From: JBCBWG01 sp038523925
GTDB taxonomy: Bacteria > Pseudomonadota > Alphaproteobacteria > Rhizobiales > Hyphomicrobiaceae
Direction of reading: 5' to 3'
Length of the DNA stretch: 64,000 bases
NCBI GenBank assembly: GCA_038523925.1
Contig: JBCBIY010000004.1
Location: 195,314-259,313 of the forward strand
Positions 1 through 8,892 of this stretch are shown here, piece by piece (the stretch's first letter is position 1; every line of letters begins with the position of its first letter). Below the pieces are notes generated by a model. That model was not told the origin of the DNA. It saw only the letters and a program-made list of their open reading frames with translations, and searched no databases. The position numbers were made by a program, and so were the translations under genes.

Positions 1-236
1 TTGCTACCAAGCGTGCTCAACCCCGCGATTTGCGCGTCAAACATCGGTTCTTCGATGCCGGCAAGAAGGTCGACGATCAGATCAGCGGTTCGTTTGTCGA
101 CATCGCCGAAGAACCGCAGCGTGATGTGTAGGTCTGTTGGCGCGACCCAGCGGACAGCGGGGAACGGCTGCTTCAGAACCGCGATGCGCTCGGCAGTGTC
201 TGGCGGAATTTCAAGGCCGGCGAACAGGCGTGGCAT
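1..236 (-). CDS. thpR: RNA 2',3'-cyclic phosphodiesterase (2'-5' RNA ligase family), C-terminal part outside window
   Basis: The minus strand from 236 opens with MPRLFAGLEIPPDTAERI and continues without a stop to the window edge. This is the usual start of the LigT/ThpR family, which hydrolyses 2',3'-cyclic phosphates on RNA ends. The first of the two family HxTx motifs is visible as LHITLRFFGDV, at about residues 39-49; the second would lie beyond the edge. About 78 residues of the usual ~180 are present. A GGAG sits 8 nt before the ATG. It lies about 80 bp downstream of the esterase gene on the same strand, so the two could be co-transcribed. Family identity rests on the N-terminal half only. 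Confidence 0.8.
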   Translation of the reverse strand, partial: MPRLFAGLEIPPDTAERIAVLKQPFPAVRWVAPTDLHITLRFFGDVDKRTADLIVDLLAGIEEPMFDAQIAGLSTLGS

Positions 237-317
237 TGCGCAATCTCCAGCCGCAGCGTTCACGCGCCTTGGTAGCCCATCGCGCGGTCGGTGTCGCGCC
301 GCGGGACCAGCCTGACG

Positions 318-1013
318 TCAGCCCGCGTTGGCCGACTGCTTCGCGCGGGCGACCAGCTCCTCGACCTGGGGCAGAATGCGTTCCACGATGACATCAACGC
401 CGGCGGCATTCGGGTGCATCCCGTCGGCCTGATTGAGCTTTGCGTCGAGCACAACGCCCTCGAGAAAGAACGGATAGAGGATCGCATCGAACTGGTTCGC
501 CAACTTGGGAAAAAGCCCGTCAAACGTCGCTTGGTAGTCCTTGCCCCAATTCGCAGGCGCCTTCATGCCGGCGAGCAGTACGGGCACGTTGCGCGTTTTC
601 AGCTTGTCGAGGATCGCCGTCAGGTTCTCGCGCGTTTGCTTGACCGAGATGCCGCGAAGCGCGTCGTTCGCGCCAAGTTCGAGGATCACGGCATCCGCAT
701 TGTCCGGAACGGCCCAGTCGAAGCGGGCGCGGCCAGCGGCGGTCGTATCGCCTGAAACGCCAGCGTTGATGATCGTGACATCGTGGCCCTTTGCCTTGAG
801 GGCGGCTTCGAGCTTGGTTGGGAAAGCGGCTTTCGCCGACAGGCCGTAGCCTGCGACCAGGCTGTCACCGAATGCGACGATCTTGATCGGTTCCCCCGCG
901 CTTGCGGGCGCGCCAATTGAAACGGCAACAGACGCAAGCATCGCAACAACCGCGCCTCGGACGCCGACGGATTGATATCGCCACATGCGTTCCCAGGTGT
1001 TGGAGCAGATCAT
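318..1013 (-). CDS. tesA: TesA-like periplasmic arylesterase / lysophospholipase (SGNH hydrolase)
   Basis: SGNH/GDSL hydrolase of 231 aa with all blocks visible: block I AFGDSLVAGYG (nucleophile Ser about 51), block II GVSGDTT, block III ELGANDALRG, and block V DGMHPNAAG carrying the Asp/His of the triad. An N-terminal signal peptide ends near APASA|GEP, so the enzyme should act on esters or lysophospholipids in the periplasm. The start at 1013 was chosen because GGAGG lies about 7 nt upstream; the frame extends to 1064 without a comparable site, and 986 is a second possibility. It is divergent from the YbbA/YbbP-type ABC genes, the same arrangement as tesA-ybbAP in enterobacteria. The physiological substrate is not evident. 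Confidence 0.85.
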   Translation of the reverse strand: MICSNTWERMWRYQSVGVRGAVVAMLASVAVSIGAPASAGEPIKIVAFGDSLVAGYGLSAKAAFPTKLEAALKAKGHDVTIINAGVSGDTTAAGRARFDWAVPDNADAVILELGANDALRGISVKQTRENLTAILDKLKTRNVPVLLAGMKAPANWGKDYQATFDGLFPKLANQFDAILYPFFLEGVVLDAKLNQADGMHPNAAGVDVIVERILPQVEELVARAKQSANAG

Positions 1014-1111
1014 CAGCAGCCTCCGTCGTGCATCCGTTTCGACTTTGAGACGTAGAAAGTGCAAACCGCGATCGCAACCGGCCGCCAGACGCCGAGGACC
1101 GAGAAGACGAG

Positions 1112-1834
1112 ATGAGCAACCTCATAGAGCTGGACGATGTCTATCTGACGCTGCCGAGCAAAGCGGGCGACGTCGAAATCCTGCAAGGCGTATCGGCGGC
1201 GTTTGCGGGTGGTCAGTCGGTGGCCATCGTCGGCCCGTCCGGATCGGGCAAGACGTCGCTGCTCATGATCATGGCGGGTCTAGAGCGGGCAACAGCCGGC
1301 GGCGTCACGGTCGCCGGTCACGATTTCACATCTTTGTCGGAAGATGAGCTGGCGGAAGTGCGCGGCCGCGAGATCGGCATCGTCTTCCAGGCGTTCCATC
1401 TGATCCCGACGATGACGGCGCTCGAAAACGTCGCCCTGCCGCTGGAGTTGACCGGCCGCGACGATGCGATTGAGACGGCGACTGCGCGGCTGACGGACGT
1501 CGGTCTTGGACATCGCCTGTTGCACTATCCGTCGCAGTTGTCCGGCGGCGAGCAGCAGCGTGTGGCGCTTGCCCGCGCGATGGCGCCGAAACCAAAGGTG
1601 CTGTTTGCTGACGAGCCGACGGGCAATCTCGATAAGTCCACTGGCGAGCAGGTGATTGAATTGTTGTTTGCGCTGAAGGCCCGCGAAGGCGCGAGCCTCA
1701 TCTTGGTGACGCATGATGAGGGCCTGGCTGCACGGTGCGACCGGGTCCTTCGCATGGCCGACGGGCGGTTCAAGCAAGACGATGCAGCCCAGTCTCAGTC
1801 AGAAGCGGCCCCCGCTGCGGAGCATGCGGCATGA
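1112..1834 (+). CDS. ABC transporter ATP-binding protein, YbbA/LolD-like
   Basis: A 240-aa ATPase subunit with Walker A GPSGSGKTS (residues 41-49), Q-loop VFQAFHL, signature LSGGEQQRVALARA (143-156), Walker B VLFADEP and the H-loop THDEG. The group is the MacB/LolD/YbbA type, which powers FtsX-fold permeases rather than a classical import channel. The next gene encodes such a permease and overlaps by the ATGA junction at 1831-1834, implying translational coupling. Opposite the TesA-like esterase it forms the conserved tesA/ybbA/ybbP neighbourhood. The transported substrate of YbbAP systems is not established; a role in envelope lipid or hydrophobic-molecule handling is inference from the neighbour. 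Confidence 0.9.
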   Translation: MSNLIELDDVYLTLPSKAGDVEILQGVSAAFAGGQSVAIVGPSGSGKTSLLMIMAGLERATAGGVTVAGHDFTSLSEDELAEVRGREIGIVFQAFHLIPTMTALENVALPLELTGRDDAIETATARLTDVGLGHRLLHYPSQLSGGEQQRVALARAMAPKPKVLFADEPTGNLDKSTGEQVIELLFALKAREGASLILVTHDEGLAARCDRVLRMADGRFKQDDAAQSQSEAAPAAEHAA

Positions 1835-4437
1835 GCGTCGCAACGGACCGTGCATCAGCGGCGGCCGGCCGGGCGACTGGCGGGTCGGGCGCAACCCTGC
1901 CGCTTGTCCTGCGGCTGGCGCTCCGCGAGCTGCGGTCCGGCCTTTCGGGCTTCGGCATCTTCATTGCGTGCATCGCGCTTGGTGTCGCGGTCATCACGGG
2001 CATCGGCACGCTGGCGGACGGCCTTCTGAACGGATTTTCGCAGCAGGGCCGGACGCTGCTCGGCGGCGACGTGACCGCGAGCCGGATCCATAAGCGGGCG
2101 ACGCCTGAAGAACTCGGCAAGCTCAAGGCTCTCGGCCGCGTCAGTGAGGCGGGCTTAATGCGTTCGATGGCGCGCGTGCCGGCCAAAGACGACCAGACGC
2201 TGGTTGAAATCAAAGCCGTCGATAATGCCTATCCGCTCGTCGGGCAGTTGACGCTTGCGTCCGGCCGGCCGCTTGATGCGGTGCTCAACCAGCCCGCGAC
2301 CGCAGTCGTCGCGAAAGGGCTTCTGGACCGGCTGGGTCTTAAGCCGGGGGACTCCTTCGAGCTTGGCGGGACACCGGTCACAATCGCGGATGTGATCACC
2401 AACGAGCCCGACAAAATTGGCGCGCGCCTCGCGTTCGGCCCGCGCGTGCTGATGTCGATCCCATCGCTGGAAGCAACGGGCCTGGTGCAGCCCGGCACGT
2501 TGATCCGCTGGCGGTACGCCGTCGCTGATGATGCAGGCGCGGCGCAAAGCGCTGACGGTCTGACAGCGCTCAAGGCGACCGTTGGTGATGACCTGCGCAA
2601 GGAGGGATTCATCATCCAGGATCGGACCAATCCCTCGCCGTCCGTGACGCGGACAATTGATCGCCTTCGACAGTTTCTGAGCCTGCTCGGCCTCACAGCG
2701 CTGCTCGTCGGCGGCGTTGGGGTCGCCAACGCCGTCAACACGTTCGTCGAGCGCCGCCGCGCGTCCATTGCGACCTACAAGTCCGTCGGCGCGAGCCAGC
2801 GGACGGTGTTCGCGGTGTTGCTGACGCAGATCATGATGATCGCGTCGGTTGGCATCGCGATTGGATTGGCGATCGGCATCGCGGTCCCGCTGGTCGTCCC
2901 GCTTATCATCGGTGACAACGCGACGATCCCATTGGTGCCGATCATCACGCCTTGGACGCTCATCATCGGGACGCTCTACGGGCTGCTGATTGCGCTGCTC
3001 TTTACAATTTGGCCGCTGGGTCAGGCGGAGCGCGTGAAGCCGGCGGCGCTGTTCCGCGATGACGTGGGGGCCGGCGATGGCGCGCGCGTTCTGCCAGGCA
3101 AGGTCGCGATCATACTGACGGCGCTGGTCGCGTCAGGCCTTGTGGCGCTCACTTACATCGCGTCAGGGACACCGCGGATTTCGCTCGGTTTCCTCGCAGG
3201 CGTCAGCGTGATCCTCGCGCTGTTCTGGCTTCTCGGGACGGCGGTGACGTGGGCGGCGCGGCGGATGGCGCGACCACGGCGGCCGGAACTCGCGCTCGCG
3301 ATCACCGGCCTCGCTGCGCCGGGCGGGCTGACGCGATCCGTCGTCCTCTCGCTTGGTGCAGGGCTCTCGCTGCTTGTCGCCGTTGCGCTTGTTGACCGGT
3401 CGCTGGTAGCGGAACTTGAAGGGCGGCTGCCGGAAAACAGCCCGAACTTCTTTGCGCTCGATATCAACAAGCGTGATCTTGGTGCGTTCACAAAGGACGT
3501 CACCAGCGTGGTTGCCGACGCGAGCGTCCGCACAGCGCCGATGCTGCGCGGGCGCATCGTCGAGCTGAATGGCGTGGCCGCAGACAAAGCTAATGCGCCG
3601 CCGGAGGCCGAGTGGGTATTGCGCGGCGATCGCGGCCTGAGCTTTGCTGAAGAGCTGCCGGAGGGGTCCAAGATCGTCGCTGGGGATTGGTGGCCCAAGG
3701 GGTATTCCGGCGAGCCGCAGGTGTCGTTCGTCGACACGCTCGCACGCGACCTTGGGCTTAAAATCGGGGACACGGTCACCGTCAACGTCCTCGGCCGGAA
3801 CATCACGGCGCGCATCGCAAACCTGCGCCAGATCGATTGGGAATCGCTGTCGATCAACTTCGTGATGGTCTTCTCGCCAAACACCCTTGAGGCCGCGCCT
3901 TACAACGTGCTGGCGACGATCACGCTGCCGAAGACGGCGACGGTTCAGCAGGAGGCGGAGATTGGCCGCGCGGTCGGGCGGTCGTTGCCATCTGTGACCA
4001 TGATCCGCGTCCGCGATGCGATTGAGGCTTTCGCCGGTGTCTTTGGCAGCGTCATGCTGGCCGTGCGCGCGGCGGGATCGGTCACGCTCATCGCGGGCGC
4101 GTTGGTGCTCGCCGGCGCGCTTGCGACAGCGCAGCGGCGGCGCATTTTGCAAGCGGTCATCCTCAAGTGCATTGGCGCGACGCGGCGTAAGCTCTTGACG
4201 GCGCACGTGGTAGAGTATGGCCTCCTCGCCCTAATCGCGGCCGGGCTGGCGATCCTGCTGGGTACCATCGCCGCCTACATCGTGACGGCCTACGTTCTTG
4301 AGGTTTCGTTTACGTTGTCATGGTCTGCCATTGCGATCGCCTTGATTGGGTCCCTGGGGCTCATCTTAGCGTTCGGGGCCATTGGGACGTGGCGCGTCCT
4401 GGAGGCCCGCCCGGTCCAGTATTTGCGTACACTTTAG
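1831..4437 (+). CDS. ABC transporter permease, YbbP/FtsX family, 10 predicted TM helices
   Basis: An 868-aa inner-membrane protein. The start at 1831 overlaps the ATPase stop (ATGA). One TM segment lies near residues 35-60, followed by a periplasmic domain of about 220 aa. A block of TM helices follows (FLSLLGLTALLVGGVG, then two long hydrophobic segments), then a second half with the same plan and three C-terminal helices ending in IGTWRVLEARPVQYLRTL. Two FtsX/MacB-type permease modules in one chain and about 10 helices are typical of YbbP. It should pair with the ATPase encoded immediately upstream. No substrate-specific motif is visible. Confidence 0.88.
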   Translation: MSVATDRASAAAGRATGGSGATLPLVLRLALRELRSGLSGFGIFIACIALGVAVITGIGTLADGLLNGFSQQGRTLLGGDVTASRIHKRATPEELGKLKALGRVSEAGLMRSMARVPAKDDQTLVEIKAVDNAYPLVGQLTLASGRPLDAVLNQPATAVVAKGLLDRLGLKPGDSFELGGTPVTIADVITNEPDKIGARLAFGPRVLMSIPSLEATGLVQPGTLIRWRYAVADDAGAAQSADGLTALKATVGDDLRKEGFIIQDRTNPSPSVTRTIDRLRQFLSLLGLTALLVGGVGVANAVNTFVERRRASIATYKSVGASQRTVFAVLLTQIMMIASVGIAIGLAIGIAVPLVVPLIIGDNATIPLVPIITPWTLIIGTLYGLLIALLFTIWPLGQAERVKPAALFRDDVGAGDGARVLPGKVAIILTALVASGLVALTYIASGTPRISLGFLAGVSVILALFWLLGTAVTWAARRMARPRRPELALAITGLAAPGGLTRSVVLSLGAGLSLLVAVALVDRSLVAELEGRLPENSPNFFALDINKRDLGAFTKDVTSVVADASVRTAPMLRGRIVELNGVAADKANAPPEAEWVLRGDRGLSFAEELPEGSKIVAGDWWPKGYSGEPQVSFVDTLARDLGLKIGDTVTVNVLGRNITARIANLRQIDWESLSINFVMVFSPNTLEAAPYNVLATITLPKTATVQQEAEIGRAVGRSLPSVTMIRVRDAIEAFAGVFGSVMLAVRAAGSVTLIAGALVLAGALATAQRRRILQAVILKCIGATRRKLLTAHVVEYGLLALIAAGLAILLGTIAAYIVTAYVLEVSFTLSWSAIAIALIGSLGLILAFGAIGTWRVLEARPVQYLRTL

Positions 4438-4620
4438 GCGCCGTGGCGGACAGTTTGTCGCGATGTCGTCGCACAGATCGCGTTAGGCTACTGTTAGGGC
4501 GATCGGCTTCGGTTTTGCGGTGCCTGAATGCCGCGATCGGCTTGAATGGCGGGGCTGCCAACCGCATATTGCGTTTGCGGCTGACTGTCCGCACGAACGG
4601 TCAAAGGGATTTCGAAACAC

Positions 4621-5391
4621 ATGGCTGAAAACAACCAATACGCGCAGGGTTCGGTCGCGCAACGCGCAGACGGCGTGATGGACGAGGGCCTGCGCTCGTA
4701 CATGGTCGGCGTTTACAACTACATGGTCGGCGGCGTTGCCCTGACCGGTGTGGTTGCCTACGCGATGTATGCGATGCTGACGACGACGGATGCGTCGCAA
4801 GCCGCAGCACAGTTGCCGAACGGCACGATGCTGACGGCGATGGGTCAGGCGATTTACGGCTCGCCGATTATGTGGGTCATCGTGCTCGCACCGCTGGCGT
4901 TCATCCTGTTCCTATCATTCGCGCGCACAAGCGCTTCGACGGCACAGCTTGTCTTCTGGGCCTTCGCTGCAGTGATGGGTCTGTCGATGTCGACGATCTT
5001 CCTGCGCTATGCAGGCGGCTCGATTGCGCAGGTGTTCTTCATTACGTCAGCGGCCTTCGCGGCCCTCAGCGTCTATGGCTACACCACCAAGAAGGACCTG
5101 TCCGGCATGGGCACGTTCCTCTTCATGGGCGTGATCGGTCTCATCCTTGCTGGCCTCGTGAACATCTTCCTGCAGTCGAGCGCGCTCGGCTTCGCAGTGT
5201 CGTTCCTCGGCGTTCTGATCTTCGCCGGCCTCACGGCGTATGACACGCAGCGCATCAAGGACGAGTACTACTCGGTCGCCGGTAACGGCGAAGCGATGAA
5301 GAAGGCATCGATCTTCGGCGCCCTCGCGCTCTACCTGGACTTCGTCAACATGTTCCAGTTCTTGCTCGCGCTGATTGGCAGCGACGAGTAA
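4621..5391 (+). CDS. Bax inhibitor-1/YccA family membrane protein
   Basis: A 256-aa protein with seven hydrophobic segments of the BI-1/YccA/LFG family. Typical motifs are GLRSYMVGVYNYM near the N-terminus, the central AFAALSVYGYTTKKDLS, and the C-terminal FAGLTAYDTQRIKDEYY with the family's conserved acidic pair. The last helix is LYLDFVNMFQFLLALIG. Bacterial members are inner-membrane proteins linked to calcium leak or to modulation of FtsH proteolysis; which applies here cannot be told. It stands alone between the ABC operon and a convergent gpmA, with a strong terminator 33 bp after its stop. Confidence 0.92.
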   Translation: MAENNQYAQGSVAQRADGVMDEGLRSYMVGVYNYMVGGVALTGVVAYAMYAMLTTTDASQAAAQLPNGTMLTAMGQAIYGSPIMWVIVLAPLAFILFLSFARTSASTAQLVFWAFAAVMGLSMSTIFLRYAGGSIAQVFFITSAAFAALSVYGYTTKKDLSGMGTFLFMGVIGLILAGLVNIFLQSSALGFAVSFLGVLIFAGLTAYDTQRIKDEYYSVAGNGEAMKKASIFGALALYLDFVNMFQFLLALIGSDE

Positions 5392-5423
5392 GCCTGACTG
5401 GTCTTTGACGACGGAAACGAGAG

Positions 5424-5450
5424 GGCCCGCCAAACTGGCGGGCCTTTTTT
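5424..5450 (+). terminator. Rho-independent terminator of the Bax-inhibitor-family gene
   Basis: A perfect 8-bp stem, GGCCCGCC / GGCGGGCC, with a 5-nt loop (AAACT) is followed directly by six T. It sits 33 bp after the stop at 5391. The convergent gpmA stops at 5502, but its side lacks a T tract. Confidence 0.9.
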
Positions 5451-5501
5451 GTTGTGCGCTGAAGGGAAGTTTGCCGCATGGGCGGCCGCGACGGCGTGCG
5501 C

Positions 5502-6134
5502 CTACTCCATGATCGTCTTGTCGGTCATGTCGCCGTTGGCGTTGACGCGGTAGACGATTGGAATGCCGGTCGCGACTTCGACCTTCAAGATTTCTTCCGG
5601 CGACAGCATCTCGATATCCATGATGATCGAACGCAGTGAGTTGCCGTGCGCTGCGACGATGATCGTCTCGCCTGCTTTCACAAGCGGCAGGATCTCGGCG
5701 TTGAAGTATGGCAGCGTCCGTGCGGCAGTATCCTTCAGGCTTTCGCCGCCCGGAGGGTTCACATCAAACGAGCGACGCCAGATGTGGACTTGCTCTTCGC
5801 CCCACTTCGCCCGCGCGTCGTCCTTGTTGAGCCCAGCCAGGTCGCCATAGTCGCGTTCGTTCAGCGCCTTGTCTTTCGTGGTCGCGAGCCCGGTTTGGTC
5901 GAGCTCGGCGAGCATCAGGTCGAGCGTGGTTTGCGCGCGTTGCAGCACGCTTGTGAACGCGCGATCAAACCTGATGCCGGAGGCTGCAAGGTTCTTGCCC
6001 GCTGCGATCGCTTCGGCACTGCCCTTCTCGGTCAGGCCCGGATCACGCCAGCCCGTGAACAGGTTCTTCTCGTTCCACTCGCTCTGGCCATGGCGAACAA
6101 GCACAAGCGTGCCGGTGGTCGAAGCTTCAGCCAT
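5502..6134 (-). CDS. gpmA: 2,3-bisphosphoglycerate-dependent phosphoglycerate mutase
   Basis: A 210-aa cofactor-dependent phosphoglycerate mutase that interconverts 3- and 2-phosphoglycerate in glycolysis and gluconeogenesis. The catalytic phosphohistidine motif is LVRHGQSEWNEKNLFTGW (His15), followed by NERDYGDLAGL and the second active-site histidine in AAHGNSLRS. The short alphaproteobacterial form lacks part of the C-terminal region of the ~250-aa enterobacterial enzyme. A GGGAGG lies 5 nt before the ATG. It is the third gene of a ppa-dapB-gpmA set, 30 bp behind dapB. Confidence 0.93.
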   Translation of the reverse strand: MAEASTTGTLVLVRHGQSEWNEKNLFTGWRDPGLTEKGSAEAIAAGKNLAASGIRFDRAFTSVLQRAQTTLDLMLAELDQTGLATTKDKALNERDYGDLAGLNKDDARAKWGEEQVHIWRRSFDVNPPGGESLKDTAARTLPYFNAEILPLVKAGETIIVAAHGNSLRSIIMDIEMLSPEEILKVEVATGIPIVYRVNANGDMTDKTIME

Positions 6135-6164
6135 GTCGGCCTCCCAAGTGAGATTGAGCGCGCG

Positions 6165-6983
6165 TCAGAGGTCCGAGATGCCGAGCACATCGAACATCGA
6201 ATAAAGTCCCGGCTGACGGCCCTTGGACCAGAGGGCTGCCCTGACCGCGCCGCGCGCGAATATCCGCCGGTCGGTTGCGATGTGGCGGAGGACGATCCGC
6301 TCGTCAGCACCGGCGAAGATTACATCATGTTCGCCAACGACCGTGCCGCCGCGCAGTGTAGCAAAGCCGATGTCGCCCTTGCCGCGCGCGCCCGTCTGGC
6401 CATCGCGGACACGGACCGCGCGCTCATTGAGCGACACGGCGCGCCCCTCGGCGGCTGCCTCTCCGAGCATGAGTGCCGTGCCCGATGGCGCATCGACCTT
6501 CTGGTTGTGGTGCATTTCGACGATCTCGATGTCGAAATCCTCGCCAAGCGCGCTCGCAACTTTCCGCGTCAGCGCCGTCAGCAGGTTGACGCCGAGGCTC
6601 ATGTTGCCAGCCTTCACGATCGCGATCTTCTCGGCGGCCTTTGCAATCGCGGCTTCGTGGCTGTCGTCAAAGCCGGTCGTGCCGATGATGTGGGCCGTGC
6701 CGGCTTGCGCGGCGAGATTGGCAAACGTGACCGTTGCTGCGGGCGCGGTAAAATCAATGATGACATCGCAGGCGGCGATTGCGGTAGCGGTGTTGTCGGT
6801 GATCGCGACGCCCAGGTGGCCGGCGGCTGCCAAAGTCCCGGCGTCGCTGCCAACCGCGATCGAGCCTTCGGGCTCGGTGGCTGCTAAGACCTTTGCGCCA
6901 TCAGTCTCGGCGGTGGCCGCAATGAGCGCGCGGCCCATCCGGCCCGCCGCACCCATGATGCCGATGCGGACCGGATCAGGCAT
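6165..6983 (-). CDS. dapB: 4-hydroxy-tetrahydrodipicolinate reductase
   Basis: A 272-aa enzyme of the diaminopimelate/lysine pathway that reduces the product of DapA with NAD(P)H. It has the N-terminal Rossmann motif IGIMGAAGRMGR (residues 7-18), a TGTTGF-like segment IIGTTGFDD, and the family signature EMHHNQKVDAPSGTA with the catalytic His pair and Lys. The length is normal. Its start overlaps the end of ppa by 8 bp and gpmA follows after 30 bp, so the three are probably one transcript. Joining pyrophosphatase, lysine synthesis and glycolysis is common in related genomes but has no pathway logic that I can see. Confidence 0.96.
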   Translation of the reverse strand: MPDPVRIGIMGAAGRMGRALIAATAETDGAKVLAATEPEGSIAVGSDAGTLAAAGHLGVAITDNTATAIAACDVIIDFTAPAATVTFANLAAQAGTAHIIGTTGFDDSHEAAIAKAAEKIAIVKAGNMSLGVNLLTALTRKVASALGEDFDIEIVEMHHNQKVDAPSGTALMLGEAAAEGRAVSLNERAVRVRDGQTGARGKGDIGFATLRGGTVVGEHDVIFAGADERIVLRHIATDRRIFARGAVRAALWSKGRQPGLYSMFDVLGISDL

Positions 6984-7509
6984 GTGCCTTCGCCCTCGCG
7001 ATGCAATCGATCACCATCTGGCGGGCTTCTGCCTGATCTCCGAACCGCTCGATCTTCACCCACTTGCCGGGCTCGAGATCCTTGTAGTGCTGGAAGAAGT
7101 GGCGGATCTGATCGATCGTGATGTCTGGCAGATCGTCGACGGTTTCGATGGCGTCGTAGCGTTTGGTGAGGCGCGTGCTCGGGACCGCGATGAGTTTTTC
7201 ATCGCCCCCGCCGTCATCTTCCATAATGAGCACGCCCACCGGGCGGCAGTTGATGACAGCGCCCGGCACGATTGCGCGCGTGTTGCAAACAAGGACGTCG
7301 AGTGGATCGCCATCAGGCGACAGCGTGTGGGGCACGAAGCCGTAGTTTCCCGGGTACCGCATCGGCGTGTAGAGGAAGCGGTCGACGAAGAGCGTGCCTG
7401 ACGCCTTGTCGAGCTCGTACTTGATCGGCTCGCCGCCGACCGGCACCTCGATGACGGCATTGATATCGTGAGGCGGGTTATCGCCGATCGGAATGGCGTC
7501 GAGGCGCAT
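6976..7509 (-). CDS. ppa: Inorganic pyrophosphatase (family I)
   Basis: A 177-aa soluble family I pyrophosphatase, the usual length for bacterial PPases. Metal-binding and catalytic residues are visible in the segment RYPGNYGFVPHTLSPDGD, followed by PLDVLV; in the D-x-D-x-x-D-V core, Asp residues coordinate Mg2+. The following VIMEDDGGGDEKLIAV region is also typical. The enzyme pulls biosynthetic reactions forward by hydrolysing PPi in the cytosol. It is the first gene of ppa-dapB-gpmA, overlapping dapB by 8 bp. Confidence 0.96.
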   Translation of the reverse strand: MRLDAIPIGDNPPHDINAVIEVPVGGEPIKYELDKASGTLFVDRFLYTPMRYPGNYGFVPHTLSPDGDPLDVLVCNTRAIVPGAVINCRPVGVLIMEDDGGGDEKLIAVPSTRLTKRYDAIETVDDLPDITIDQIRHFFQHYKDLEPGKWVKIERFGDQAEARQMVIDCIARAKAHA

Positions 7510-7625
7510 GTTGCGAGTGGTCCCGGTGCGTTAGCTGTCGGTCGAAGATGCCGGCGTTGTTGCGTGTCGGCTCGTCAAAAGCAACCGCCGCGGAGTGGTG
7601 CGTGCGTCGGCGGCAGCGTCGCCGA

Positions 7626-8135
7626 TCAGTCCCAGGCGAGTGTCAGCTTGGCGACGGTCGCCTCGCCGAAGCGCTCATAACACTCTGCCACCGGCCGGCC
7701 GCCACGGGCCCAATAAAAGCCGATCGCTTGCTCGTTCTCCGACAGGACGTGAACTGCAAGCCCGCGGTATCCTTTGAGGTCGAGCGTCGCGCGGCAGGCT
7801 TCGAACAGGTGTTCGCCAAAGCCGAGGCCCTGAAACTTCGGCGCGAGATACAGCTCGTAGATCTCGCCTTCTTCGCGGCCCGTGTGGCGCGCGCGGCCGC
7901 ACGTGGCGTACCCGGCAGCCTCGTCGTTGATCGCGAGCACAAGGACGTTGTCGCGCGAGCGGATCGCACCGCGCCACCAAGCTGCCGTGCGCCGGGAAAT
8001 CATCGGCTTGAGATGCGCGTGGGGAAGGATCCCGCGATAGGCGTGCGACCAGCTCTCGCGGTGAATGCGCATCAGCGCCTCGGCATCTGACAACCGGGCG
8101 CGTCTGACGTTCGACGCGGACTTGGACCACAACAT
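7626..8135 (-). CDS. GNAT family N-acetyltransferase
   Basis: A 169-aa GCN5-related acetyltransferase. After the start comes VRRARLSDAEALMRIHRESW (beta-1/alpha-1). The acetyl-CoA-binding motif A is LYLAPKFQGLGFGEHLFEAC (Q/RxxGxG/A pattern), followed by LAVHVLSENEQAIGFYWARG (motif B). The start at 8135 was chosen because the upstream extension of the frame (to 8294) would run through the phasin terminator at 8232-8264, and because the family domain starts directly after it. No strong Shine-Dalgarno is seen. The substrate is unknown. Confidence 0.8.
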   Translation of the reverse strand: MLWSKSASNVRRARLSDAEALMRIHRESWSHAYRGILPHAHLKPMISRRTAAWWRGAIRSRDNVLVLAINDEAAGYATCGRARHTGREEGEIYELYLAPKFQGLGFGEHLFEACRATLDLKGYRGLAVHVLSENEQAIGFYWARGGRPVAECYERFGEATVAKLTLAWD

Positions 8136-8229
8136 TGGGTGAGTATGTCGCAGACAGAGCGACGCGCAAGCGGATTCGCACATTGAGTTGGCGGCGAGCA
8201 TGCGACCCGACGAAGAGCGCGCGGCAAAG

Positions 8230-8264
8230 AAAAAGGGCGCAGCCTGCGACGGCGACGCCCCTTT
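8230..8264 (-). terminator. Rho-independent terminator of the phasin gene
   Basis: On the minus strand an AAAGGGGCG arm pairs with CGCCCTTT (one bulged base) and runs into TTTTTCTTT. It starts about 38 bp after the phasin stop. It also argues that the downstream GNAT gene starts below this point. Confidence 0.75.
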
Positions 8265-8301
8265 GTTCAAGCCCGGCCTAGCGGCCGTGAGCAAGTGCCG
8301 C

Positions 8302-8757
8302 TTACTGCGGGTTCTTCATCTGCTCAAACGACTTCGTCGCGGCCTGGTTCAGGCTTTCGAATGTCTGCTGAGAGACCTTCGTCGACAGCTCGAACAGTTC
8401 CTTGGCCTGCGCACCTGCGACAGCGAACTGCTGCTGCATGTAGTCGGCCTGGAGGCGCATGGCTTCCGGCACGGTCTTTGAGCGCGCGATCGCCTGAGCG
8501 GCGTCGAATGCCGATTCGGTGTTGACGGTCGTATTGTGCATGACCTTCTCGCCGATCGCCTTCATGCCGGCGTGCGAGGCAAGCAGCATCTCTTCGTAGA
8601 TCTTCGAGCTGTCTTTGATCGCATCGTTCATGCGCTCGTAGGCTTCGCGCGTCTTCTGGACGCTGTCCTCGGCGAACTGCTGCATGTTCTCGGGGATCTG
8701 TGCCGACTTGCCCATATTGAACATTTCCTGAGCCTGGCGGGTGAATTGCTCGTTCAT
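8302..8757 (-). CDS. Phasin family protein (PHB granule-associated)
   Basis: A 151-aa all-helical protein with the phasin-2 pattern: FAEDSVQKTREAYERM, repeated Gln/Ala/Ser-rich amphipathic stretches, and the C-terminal QAKELFELSTKVSQQTFESL. Phasins coat polyhydroxyalkanoate granules and limit coalescence. Its presence implies that the organism stores PHB, although no phaC is in the window. An AGGAG lies upstream of the ATG. A promoter overlapped by a PhaR-like operator lies about 110-135 bp upstream, which fits the usual control in which PhaR releases phasin promoters when granules form. Confidence 0.9.
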   Translation of the reverse strand: MNEQFTRQAQEMFNMGKSAQIPENMQQFAEDSVQKTREAYERMNDAIKDSSKIYEEMLLASHAGMKAIGEKVMHNTTVNTESAFDAAQAIARSKTVPEAMRLQADYMQQQFAVAGAQAKELFELSTKVSQQTFESLNQAATKSFEQMKNPQ

Positions 8758-8863
8758 TCTCTCTCTCCTCTGTCGGATTGTGCGTCGATAATGATCTCAG
8801 CCGATTGCGCGGCGCTCGAAACGCGGCTGCACGCGCAAGGGCTGCTCCCGTTCCTTGCGCATG

Positions 8864-8892
8864 AACATATGTTAGGCATTTGTGCAGTGCAA
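8864..8892 (-). promoter_or_regulatory. Sigma70-type promoter of the phasin gene
   Basis: On the minus strand TTGCAC (8892-8887) and TATGTT (8869-8864) are separated by exactly 17 nt, about 105 bp before the phasin start. Five of six -35 bases and four of six -10 bases match consensus. Confidence 0.6.

Noticed and set aside
3153..4206. Minus-strand frames of 243-347 codons within the YbbP permease gene
   Set aside because: Arg-rich shadows of a GC-rich gene; the permease frame has TM helices and a coupled start.
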